Positions 48,684-57,439 of a stretch of DNA of 64,000 nt are shown piece by piece. The notes under the pieces are model-generated. The model was not told the DNA's origin and searched no databases. It saw only the letters and a list, made by a program, of their open reading frames with translations. Origin of the DNA: Prevotella sp. (GTDB lineage: Bacteria > Bacteroidota > Bacteroidia > Bacteroidales > Bacteroidaceae). A program made the position numbers and the translations under genes. Position 1 is the stretch's first letter; every line of letters starts with the position of its first letter. The stretch spans positions 19,923 through 83,922 of the forward strand of contig JAIKZG010000031.1 in NCBI GenBank assembly GCA_024682415.1, read 5' to 3'.

Positions 48684-50180
48684 TTACTTTACAAGTGGAG
48701 TATATACAGGACGAATAGTACAACCATAGAACACACGAGTAGCCGCTAGATTAACCTTATTTACATTAGTCCAGGAAAGTTGATATGCCATTTTAGAAGC
48801 CTCAAGCGTAGATGACCAATATTTTCCCATTGTTCCAACATTTTTAATACTGGTACCATTATAATTACTACCTGCAGGAAAAATTATACTATTTCCATTT
48901 ATTTTTGAGGTAAATAACATTCCGTGATTAGTTGCATCCCATGAATACGTACAATTATCCATTAATTCTCTAAATTCGGTATATGTCGGTATATGCCAAG
49001 TAGAATGCCATTTTCTTGCTGCTATATCATAATCCTCATTACCAACCCATTCACGATTAATGTTATTAAAGTCCGCAATACCACCATCATATTCATAAGC
49101 ATTTGTATAGGGATTTTCAGTTGCATGAACATACGTAGCTTCGGAATAATTATCTTTTGTAGCAATTTCTCCCCACGCATAATAATCACCATAATCACTT
49201 ATTGATGCCGCACCGACATTTCTATCAGCCCAAAGTGTGCCTGACGGAAGACCTAAATCTACAAACTTATATAAACCGAGAGAATCATAATTCACATTAG
49301 ATGCTGTATCATTCTCAGTCCATGCATCAATAGTGCTTGCGACAACCTTGACTGTCGTCGCTCCCACAGACAAATCGAAACTATATGCACCACCTGCCTC
49401 AATTGTCATAGGAGATGATAAAGAAGCCGTCCAGCCTGTTGTTGCCCCCTTGAATTTACCTACGATGGAGATTAAAGAATCTCCATCGTCATAAGTGCCT
49501 GGTGCAACGATTGCTGTGTACGTGTGCAGACTGTCTTCTGTTTCGTCTCTTGTCACAAGACAATTCACCTTTGTTTCTCCTCCTGTGCTAATAGTAATAC
49601 CAGTAGAAGGAGTGATTGTCGTAGGATGGAAAATATCAGCCGTGCTGAACGCTGGCTTAGAGCCACCCAAATTTTCGTCGTATTTGATAATCTTCACCGT
49701 AACTTTTGCCATCTGGTGCGTAAACTCCAAAGGCACTTTATTGTCGGTGGGCTGGTTAAGAGTTGCAGATGCAGTCATGAAGTCAGCCTTATTGAGAGAG
49801 TCCTCAGTAGTTTGATTTGCGGGCACGGTAAAAGATATTGGCGTTGTCGACGGATTTGTCGCTGTTGCCGGATAAAAGGCTTTATATGTGTTTTCACCAT
49901 CGAGCCAAAGCAAATAAGACGAAGCATCGGGTGCCCACGATGTACCATCATAGACAAACAATCCTGTGCGATTGTCGTTAGAACGCACGAGCTTAATACT
50001 ATCACCGGCACTCCATGTCGCTCCGTCGGCATTGCTGTTAAGGCGTGTCGCTGGTGCTATCGAGGCTTTCACTCCGACTACTCCTCCCGAATGCAGCGGA
50101 TTTGTCCCGACATCATCACTCTGACATGCTGTAAACAATGCCATCGCAATAGAGATTATTATATAATTCGTTAGCTTCAT
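48684..50180 (-). CDS. Fimbrillin family lipoprotein with C-terminal FISUMP domain (candidate tip adhesin)
   Basis: 'FTACQSDD'; 'IAPATRLNSNADGATWSAGDSI'; 'LEFTHQMAKVTVKI'; C-terminal 'YKFVDLGLPSGTLWADRNVGA...YYAWGE...WHIPTYTEFREL...YWSSTLE'. Confidence 0.88.
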   Translation of the reverse strand: MKLTNYIIISIAMALFTACQSDDVGTNPLHSGGVVGVKASIAPATRLNSNADGATWSAGDSIKLVRSNDNRTGLFVYDGTSWAPDASSYLLWLDGENTYKAFYPATATNPSTTPISFTVPANQTTEDSLNKADFMTASATLNQPTDNKVPLEFTHQMAKVTVKIIKYDENLGGSKPAFSTADIFHPTTITPSTGITISTGGETKVNCLVTRDETEDSLHTYTAIVAPGTYDDGDSLISIVGKFKGATTGWTASLSSPMTIEAGGAYSFDLSVGATTVKVVASTIDAWTENDTASNVNYDSLGLYKFVDLGLPSGTLWADRNVGAASISDYGDYYAWGEIATKDNYSEATYVHATENPYTNAYEYDGGIADFNNINREWVGNEDYDIAARKWHSTWHIPTYTEFRELMDNCTYSWDATNHGMLFTSKINGNSIIFPAGSNYNGTSIKNVGTMGKYWSSTLEASKMAYQLSWTNVNKVNLAATRVFYGCTIRPVYTPLVK

Positions 50181-50254
50181 TTCTTTCGCTTTTAATAAAC
50201 ATTACGCATTTGTTGATAATAGAGCATGTTACCATGCCCAAACCTTCAAATCAC

Positions 50255-51229
50255 CTAATGTCGGTTAAGATATTCACTGTTCTCGGCTGTTCCGCTCTTT
50301 ATTGTATCGCGCTGCCAGTCAAGAATGTGCACATTATTGAAATATATGGTATCCTTACCAACTGTCACGTCGAAAGTATAAGCCTTTCCTGCCACAAGTC
50401 CTTCTGTAAGAATAGACGTACCCTTGATGGTGAAACGTTCAACAAGCTTCTTTGCCGTGCCAGGCTCTATGAAGTTGTTGTCGGTAAGCTCGGCAAAGAA
50501 ATTGGTTTCCGAACCTTGATCATACTTACCAGGAGCAAGGATTGCGGTATAGGTGTTCTTATTGTCTGTACCATCAGTCTTCAACGCTGTAACCTTATTG
50601 CTTGTCGGCAATGTTATTGTCTTTGATGAAGTCTGAGTAGCAGGCAAATTGAATGTTACCACGTCAAAATTAGGAGATTTAGCGGCATATCTGTTTTTGA
50701 ACTCCACGATACGTAATCTCACCTTTACCATTTCATGCTTAAAGTTGAGCGACAGTTTTCCTTCAGTTCCTTCTGCCGCTGACGCACTTGCCGTCATATA
50801 ATCGGCAGCTTTCAATTTATCAGCCGTGCTTTGATCTTCAGGGAGAGTAAACGCAGTGTATGATGTCGTAGTTACGGCAGCGTCATAAGGATAGAAAGCC
50901 TCAAACGAATTTGTGCCGTCTGCTCCGTCAGCCCAAACTACATAATTCGGATAATCCGTAGTAAGGCTCTGACTCCATGCAGTGCCATTATAGGCGTATA
51001 CACCATCTTTCTTACCTGTTACGGCATTTGTCGATACATTTGAAACAAAGATTTTATCACCTGAATCCCAAGTATCGCCAGTCAAGTTAGAGTTCACACG
51101 CGTCTGTGGAGCTATCCTTGCCTCCACTCTTACCGTACCATCACTCTTTGCCACATAGTCGTCATCGGCACAGGCGGCAAGCGACAGCAACGCAAGCGAT
51201 GCTATGAATATATTATTATGTTTTTTCAT
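50255..51229 (-). CDS. Fimbrillin family lipoprotein
   Basis: 'LAACADDD'; 'IAPQTRVNSNLTGDTWDSGDKI'; 'LNFKHEMVKVRLRI'. Confidence 0.88.
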   Translation of the reverse strand: MKKHNNIFIASLALLSLAACADDDYVAKSDGTVRVEARIAPQTRVNSNLTGDTWDSGDKIFVSNVSTNAVTGKKDGVYAYNGTAWSQSLTTDYPNYVVWADGADGTNSFEAFYPYDAAVTTTSYTAFTLPEDQSTADKLKAADYMTASASAAEGTEGKLSLNFKHEMVKVRLRIVEFKNRYAAKSPNFDVVTFNLPATQTSSKTITLPTSNKVTALKTDGTDNKNTYTAILAPGKYDQGSETNFFAELTDNNFIEPGTAKKLVERFTIKGTSILTEGLVAGKAYTFDVTVGKDTIYFNNVHILDWQRDTIKSGTAENSEYLNRH

Positions 51230-51242
51230 AACCTATAAGCTT

Positions 51243-52178
51243 TTATTCAGTTTTTAATGTTCCTCCGTTCTTTACCGTCCAAGCTGTTGCTTTAATTTCG
51301 CCATCACGAACGATATCACGGCTAACCTTCAAAGGCAAACGATAAGACCATCCCTGCTTGAAAATCAAATCTTCATCACTTTCGTACACATAAGTCTGAC
51401 CATTATTTGCATAAACTTCTACCACAAGAGTCTTAGCGTAAGTCTGTGGTATAAGCACGCCTTCAAATTCAAGTTCACCGACTTTATAAAGCATAACCGA
51501 GTCTGTTTGAGCAGCCAAGTCTGCAGCATTTAACAAACCTGTTTCAATATCAAATGTCGAAGAATTACCTGTACATGCCTTTACCTTAACACTATCTATT
51601 TCTACCGTTGCAACTTCTGATCCTAGTTTCAAACCGACATATAGTTTAGATAATGCATGCTTAAAAGTCACATCAATGCCAACTGTTGAAGCCTCTGTAC
51701 TATCAAGTTTTGCATACAGGAAATCAGAAGCCACGACATTTGAAATAACACGCTGATCTTTCTGCACAGAAACAGCAAAATCATGTTTTAATGTAGAATC
51801 AGTCAACACTGCACTTGAACTATATGGCATATACGCAATGTAATAAACCTTTGAATCTGCACTCTTCCACAATAGCTGTGTACCATTTGCTGCAGCCCAT
51901 TTACCTGCACTGTAAGCTATTTCCAGATTAGTCGCGCCATAGCGTCCGCTGCCTGTCTTGCCCTGAGCTTTGTTTTCAGCATTGAGGAACAATCCAAACG
52001 TGCTTGCCTGCAAATCAGCGTCGGTATCATATCCCACACGCGACGTTGAAGCTACGCCCACATTAATATTAATTGGTTTGTCTGTCATATCAACAATGAC
52101 ATCCGCACCATCATCGCTGCTGCAACTATATAACGTCATTGTCGCCAAAGCTGCCAATATGAATATATTCTTTTTCAT
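51243..52178 (-). CDS. Fimbrillin family lipoprotein
   Basis: 'LYSCSSDDG'; 'VASTSRVGYDTDADLQASTFGLFL'; 'VTFKHALSKLYVGL'. Confidence 0.88.
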   Translation of the reverse strand: MKKNIFILAALATMTLYSCSSDDGADVIVDMTDKPININVGVASTSRVGYDTDADLQASTFGLFLNAENKAQGKTGSGRYGATNLEIAYSAGKWAAANGTQLLWKSADSKVYYIAYMPYSSSAVLTDSTLKHDFAVSVQKDQRVISNVVASDFLYAKLDSTEASTVGIDVTFKHALSKLYVGLKLGSEVATVEIDSVKVKACTGNSSTFDIETGLLNAADLAAQTDSVMLYKVGELEFEGVLIPQTYAKTLVVEVYANNGQTYVYESDEDLIFKQGWSYRLPLKVSRDIVRDGEIKATAWTVKNGGTLKTE

Positions 52179-52250
52179 CGTTGTCTATCTTTTATAGTTA
52201 TTTATTAAGGATAATAACTCCTCATTCGGTATTAAGAGAAGTAAGTGTTT

Positions 52251-53183
52251 TTAAGATTCTTCAGCTCTGTAAACTGTCGTAACGTTCGTTTCCGTCCAGT
52301 CGCCTACCGAAACGCTCAATACCTTTATGGTATCCTTACCTATCTCAATACTGAAAGTATATTCCTTACCTGTCTCAAGCGTCAGCGCCGAAGGAAGAAG
52401 AACCTTCAACAGGTCGCTGCCCACCATGATAGAAAGAATCTGATCACCAGTGGCATAAGAGCCAAGAGGCATGATAGCGATTATCTTAGCGTTTGCATTC
52501 AGCGCAACGCTCGTACTGCTCGCATTATTATCATCGCGTATGTAAGCCTTTACAGACGTTGCCCCTGTTTCCATCGTCTCGCCTATTGAGCTGAGCGTAG
52601 TTGGAAGACTGTAAACAGCATTTGAAAGAATCTCCGCGCCATTATATTGGTCTCTGAACGAGGTTACATTGATATTAATCTTAGCGAGCTTGTGATTAAA
52701 CGTGAGATTAAGCTTATTCTTATTAGTATTCGCCACATTAGCCTCAGCCGTCATCCAGTCGCACTTACGCAACTTTGCCTGATCAGACTGGTCGCCATTA
52801 ACAACAAACGATGTGAATGTAGTCGTAGCCACATCAGAAGGATACCATGCCTGGAATTGATTTATCTGTATGCTATCCTTCGACCACAACATATAGTCAG
52901 AACCAGTCAGGTCGAACTTATTGCCATCGTGAAGATAAGTTGCTACACTTTTTCTGTCTACGGCGTCGGGTCCTAAGTTCTTAACCGTGAACTGGTCGCC
53001 AGAAGTCCATGCGTTGCCTGTTCCCTCTGTTGTAACGCGCGACATTCCTTCGAGGTCAGCGTTTACTATAACCTTAGCTCTACCCTCGTCGATGCCGGCT
53101 ACATCATTGTCACTCTGGCACGAAGTCAGAGCCAATGCCGATGTAGCAGCTGCCAAAATAAGATATTTACCATAGATTTTCAT
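52251..53183 (-). CDS. Fimbrillin family lipoprotein
   Basis: 'LTSCQSDND'; 'LEGMSRVTTEGTGNAWTSGDQF'; 'LTFNHKLAKININV'. Confidence 0.88.
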   Translation of the reverse strand: MKIYGKYLILAAATSALALTSCQSDNDVAGIDEGRAKVIVNADLEGMSRVTTEGTGNAWTSGDQFTVKNLGPDAVDRKSVATYLHDGNKFDLTGSDYMLWSKDSIQINQFQAWYPSDVATTTFTSFVVNGDQSDQAKLRKCDWMTAEANVANTNKNKLNLTFNHKLAKININVTSFRDQYNGAEILSNAVYSLPTTLSSIGETMETGATSVKAYIRDDNNASSTSVALNANAKIIAIMPLGSYATGDQILSIMVGSDLLKVLLPSALTLETGKEYTFSIEIGKDTIKVLSVSVGDWTETNVTTVYRAEES

Positions 53184-53207
53184 ACTCTTTATTTTTTAAG
53201 GGTTAGG

Positions 53208-54137
53208 TTATAATGTTTCTCCGTTCACAGCGGTCTGTTCAACCCATGCGGTAGCCGTAACATTACCCATCACGACTTTGTCTCGTCCGATGATGACAGA
53301 GATGTTCTGCTGCGAACCTACGGCTGGAGCTGAAGCCAATGTGATAGTGCAAGGGAACGTTCTGTCCGTTCCGTTCACATTCACAGTGAATGTAACGTTG
53401 AATGTATCAGTCGTTCCATCAGGGATTATCACTGCTTCTGCCGTCTTGTTTGTATTGTCGATATAAGCAGAAATATTGCCTGTTACTGTAGTTGATGCGG
53501 TTAGAGCTGCGTCATTAACATAATCCACAACTGCCTCCAACGGCAAAGCAGTATTAAAATACAACTTACCTATATTTATAGTTCCTTCAAGCTCATTGGC
53601 ATAAGTCCATGTAAACTTCAACTTTGCGAATTTATGATTAAATGCGATAGGGAGTTTGCCACCTGTTTCAGGATCTACGTTAGTCGCCTTGTAATATAAA
53701 AAGTCAGACTTCTTGATATTAGCGTCCGTAGTCTGATCGGTCTGCACCTTTACAGTGCCTGAAGCAAGAGCCGTACCATAAGTTAAAGTTTCATTGTCAG
53801 TCAAAGTGTAAGCGATAACAGTAGCCTTAGGAGCATCATTCTTCCATATCAGCGTGTCGTTAGTGTTGCCTACTGTCCACGCATCGCCTGTAGTAGGAGC
53901 TTTCATAGCTACAGAACTGTAGTTATAGCTGGATGTAGCGTCGGCTGCGTCCTGCGTTATGAAAAGCGCGAATGAGTCTGGCAAATTGCTGTTATCAAAG
54001 CCGGCGCGCGTCTTCACGCCTGCTTCCACGACAATGTTTTTCTGCGTCGTCTTCTGTACGGGCAGGTCTTCATTGCCGGCACATCCGGTGAGTACTGCGA
54101 CTCCAAGTGCGATCATAAGATTAGCATATTTTCCCAT
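53208..54137 (-). CDS. Fimbrillin family lipoprotein
   Basis: 'LTGCAGNED'; 'AGVKTRAGFDNSNLPDSFALFI'; 'IAFNHKFAKLKFTW'. Confidence 0.88.
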   Translation of the reverse strand: MGKYANLMIALGVAVLTGCAGNEDLPVQKTTQKNIVVEAGVKTRAGFDNSNLPDSFALFITQDAADATSSYNYSSVAMKAPTTGDAWTVGNTNDTLIWKNDAPKATVIAYTLTDNETLTYGTALASGTVKVQTDQTTDANIKKSDFLYYKATNVDPETGGKLPIAFNHKFAKLKFTWTYANELEGTINIGKLYFNTALPLEAVVDYVNDAALTASTTVTGNISAYIDNTNKTAEAVIIPDGTTDTFNVTFTVNVNGTDRTFPCTITLASAPAVGSQQNISVIIGRDKVVMGNVTATAWVEQTAVNGETL

Positions 54138-54239
54138 ATCGTATATTAATTTTCTAATTGTTGTTTAAAAGTCAAAATAAAAGAGTTGTAAATTTCACTC
54201 CTTCTATATAATCTTCTAATATATAATCAAGATTTAAAT

Positions 54240-55121
54240 CTAAAGAGCTTCACCTCCGCCTTCGGAGATTATCTCGCCTTCTGTCCATTCGTCGAGAGTG
54301 ACATAATGGAAATGAATGTAAGGCATCAACTGGCTGTAAGTCATATTAATCACATAAGTGCCTCCTGCATCCATTCGAGGAGCGTCAGCGTCAATCTCCG
54401 TCTTCTGTCCGTTGGCAAGAGTGAGAGTGAAGTGGAAACGCATCGTCTCATAATCTATGCTTGTAGGCATGAGCATTATCGGTCCGCTTGTTATCAAGCT
54501 GTCGGCGCCTGCTGTCGCTGCCGGCATATTAACAATAGTGCTGTCTGATGAAGGAACTCCATGGGTTTTACCATCAGCAGCAAGTCTGCCAGGATAAAAT
54601 CCCTCAGCAACGCAATGCACTTCGGTATTCAGCACCGCTCCCACAGGCACTCCCGTAACGTTTATCGTCAGGGTGGCGAGCATCGGCTGCATATCTATCA
54701 TTTCCTGTGAAATACTTTTCCCATTCATGCTTACCTCGGTTTCGCCGTAATATACCTGTTCAGGCGAAGAACTCGGATCTGTCATTTTTATCATCAAGTC
54801 GTTCAGCCCTGTGCCGATAGTAGAAAAAGCATTACCAAGACCAGATGTTACAATTATGGTATATTTACCGTTAGGCAACAACGTAAGCCCGGAAGAAGCA
54901 CCAGCTGCATCAGCATATTCATTATGCTCCTGCATCGTGCCTTCGGAATTGAATATCCAGACGTCCACGCCTTTGCCCTCCTCATCATCGTCTATCCCTG
55001 CCGGCCATTCTATACCGAGGGCAAGCGACGGTGAATGCAGTTCATGCTCCTCAGAGCAAGAGCCAAACGCAAACATGAGCGTAGCCGACATTAAGGCACA
55101 AAAGATATGTTTTGTTTTCAT
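54240..55121 (-). CDS. FimB/Mfa2 family fimbrial anchor subunit
   Basis: 'FGSCSEEHELHSPSLALGIEWPAGIDDDEEGKGVDVWIFNSEGTMQEHNEYADA...LLPNGKYTIIVTSGLGNAF' Mfa2-like arrangement. Confidence 0.85.
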   Translation of the reverse strand: MKTKHIFCALMSATLMFAFGSCSEEHELHSPSLALGIEWPAGIDDDEEGKGVDVWIFNSEGTMQEHNEYADAAGASSGLTLLPNGKYTIIVTSGLGNAFSTIGTGLNDLMIKMTDPSSSPEQVYYGETEVSMNGKSISQEMIDMQPMLATLTINVTGVPVGAVLNTEVHCVAEGFYPGRLAADGKTHGVPSSDSTIVNMPAATAGADSLITSGPIMLMPTSIDYETMRFHFTLTLANGQKTEIDADAPRMDAGGTYVINMTYSQLMPYIHFHYVTLDEWTEGEIISEGGGEAL

Positions 55122-55891
55122 GGGCGCGCCTCCTTAGTTAGTTTTCCTACTCTGCTTGCTGCCTCAGGAATAGAGAAAGTAAGCCTCAATCCGCTTTCCC
55201 ATAGCACTCTGGTCTTATGCCAGTCGTAAGGCACGCCGTCGAAATGGCGTCCCATCACGAAACCAATGCCTGTGTAAGCACCCAATGAAACAGTTTTGTT
55301 TAGCTGATAGTTGCCTTGCAATCGTCCACCTACAGTTAGGTGCCAATGAGTGTCGTCGCTATAGAGAACGTCGCTGCCTTTAATCTTCTTAATTTTGGCA
55401 GTTGTTCCTATAGTTGTAACCTCAGGTGAGATTTCCGCTGTCCACCTGCTGTCCTTAGTCGATGGTATCAGCCCAAGGACATTTACATTCAACTTCACTC
55501 CATATTGCTGCATAAATACATGGCTCATAAGTTCGGAATAATTTGCTCCCGTCTTCCCCCGCACCGGTGCATAGTAACTATTGCCCTCATTGTCGAGCCA
55601 CATGTTGGCATTCACGCAACACTGGCGTGCCGACAGGCGAAACATACCCCAACGAGCAGAAGGTTCGAGAGAAATCACATTATTGAATCGGTATCCAATA
55701 AAGATAGCCCCATCCACCCCCGGACGAGTCTTATCCGCTCCGAAACTACTGAAAGTATTAGCTGCGAATGGCACTCCGGCCTCCACGCCCACATACCAAT
55801 GAGTACGTGAGCCATCAGATTCCGACTGACCAAAGGCAGTAACTAATCCACTAACCAAGCAAAACAGTAAAATAAAAAATCTTCTGTTCAT
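55118..55891 (-). CDS. DUF3575 domain-containing outer membrane protein
   Basis: Signal peptide; beta-barrel-like 'NVISLEPSARWGMFRLSARQCCVNANMWLD'; first gene of the fimbrial operon. Confidence 0.75.
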   Translation of the reverse strand: MNRRFFILLFCLVSGLVTAFGQSESDGSRTHWYVGVEAGVPFAANTFSSFGADKTRPGVDGAIFIGYRFNNVISLEPSARWGMFRLSARQCCVNANMWLDNEGNSYYAPVRGKTGANYSELMSHVFMQQYGVKLNVNVLGLIPSTKDSRWTAEISPEVTTIGTTAKIKKIKGSDVLYSDDTHWHLTVGGRLQGNYQLNKTVSLGAYTGIGFVMGRHFDGVPYDWHKTRVLWESGLRLTFSIPEAASRVGKLTKEARP

Positions 55892-55988
55892 ATTGTTTAG
55901 TTGTTTTGGTTATTGAAGCAAATATAAAATAAATACAATATCGTGTCAAGGCTTTTTTGCGAAAAATTTCGTTTTTTTAATACAAAAC

Positions 55989-57236
55989 TCAATTTTTGTG
56001 TGTCGCAAGATAGAAAGCCGTGGCATTTTTGCCCACTGTCCTTGCGTTAACCGAAGGCCATGAGATAGTCAATCCTGAATAAGAGTTTATCACTCTCACA
56101 CTTGGTGAAGAAAGAGCTGTATAGTATCTGGCTGTAGCCGATTTATAAGGCACAGCCTTAGCCAGCTGAGTTTTAAACTTACTTAAAAGAGCCGCGTCCG
56201 GGCACAAATGCTCCACATAGTCGCCATAATCGAAGAAAATCGTAGGAGTGTAGCCGTCCATTGTCTGAAGATTTCCACGCTCAGCATTATTAAATGTATA
56301 GATTGTGTCAATCTCAAGCATGATAGAAGCAAGCTCATCAAGCTCCGCCGTCTTTGTTACAGCAATCGTTCCATAAGGATATTGATAATTTGTATAGAAG
56401 TTATAAAACTCATCACATATATTCTTATAATCAGGGGTCTTCGATGAAAGCTGTCCCCATATCTTTGTATAAGGCATGCCGTAAGCCATGATTTCCGTAG
56501 GGCAGGCTATCATATAGTCGGTCACGTCTTTCAGGTCGTAAGCCGTTTCCACGTTAGACATATTGCAGTCGTCGAACAATATATACTGCATCTTAATGCC
56601 CGCTGCGGCGATGCCGTCGGCGAGAGTAGAGATATTTGTCTTTATCTGAGTGCCGCCAAAGCTGGTGAGCTTATGCCCCTGCATCTTTGTCACCACGCCC
56701 TGCACTGCTCGCGTGTCATCATCATCCTGCAAAGAAAATCCCTTCGCTCCATAAGCATTCCAGTCGGCTTCATCTATCCATCCCCATCCATGGCTGCCTA
56801 TTATCATGGAATAAGTCTGCGCCGGGGCGAACGATTTCACCTGATTCATGATATATGTTATCCAGTGCGTTTTGTTGAGAGCCATGTCACCATTGTTTTC
56901 GTAATCACGCAAAGGCTCGTCCACGCAATTTCCGTTCTTATATTTTATTTTATACAGCGAGCCATGGGTCATATCTTTCGACATGAACACAATCAAATCA
57001 GTCTTGCCCAGTCCGCCACGCGATACTATAGCCTCCTTTATGTCACTCAAGTTTTGTTTGAAGTTCTCTGTAAGCGGAGAATTGCTGCCTGTCCATGGGA
57101 AATATACAAACACTGTGTTTTCGGCTTTTTCCTCTGGTATGATTTTGTCGTCGTCATTATCGCTGCCGCAAGAAGCCAATCCCATGAGCAACAACCCGAT
57201 AAACATATAAAATGATAAAATTCCAAGTCTTTTCAT
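55989..57236 (-). CDS. Clostripain-family (C11) cysteine peptidase, lipoprotein
   Basis: Lipobox 'GLASCGSDND'; 'YSMIIGSHGWGW' (catalytic His) and 'QYILFDDCNMSNVETAYDL' (catalytic Cys). Confidence 0.88.
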   Translation of the reverse strand: MKRLGILSFYMFIGLLLMGLASCGSDNDDDKIIPEEKAENTVFVYFPWTGSNSPLTENFKQNLSDIKEAIVSRGGLGKTDLIVFMSKDMTHGSLYKIKYKNGNCVDEPLRDYENNGDMALNKTHWITYIMNQVKSFAPAQTYSMIIGSHGWGWIDEADWNAYGAKGFSLQDDDDTRAVQGVVTKMQGHKLTSFGGTQIKTNISTLADGIAAAGIKMQYILFDDCNMSNVETAYDLKDVTDYMIACPTEIMAYGMPYTKIWGQLSSKTPDYKNICDEFYNFYTNYQYPYGTIAVTKTAELDELASIMLEIDTIYTFNNAERGNLQTMDGYTPTIFFDYGDYVEHLCPDAALLSKFKTQLAKAVPYKSATARYYTALSSPSVRVINSYSGLTISWPSVNARTVGKNATAFYLATHKN

Positions 57237-57439
57237 ATTATATATAGTTTTTTATGTTTTTGTTCTTAATCTAAAGAGTTATACTTAGCAAATATAAGTC
57301 AAAAAGGGTATTCTCACAAAGCATTATTATGGAAAATCTTTATTTTTTGCTAAAAAACATATTACCTCATTATATTTTGTGCCACAAAAACAGCATTTTG
57401 ATTTATATTTGCCGGTAAGGGTAACTAAATGTTTAAATT

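Noticed and set aside
57288-57412. Invertible promoter flanked by GCAAATATAA/TTATATTTGC
   Set aside because: The 10-bp arms are simply the two divergent TATATTTGC promoter boxes of the C11 protease and beta-helix genes; too short and too well explained by promoters.
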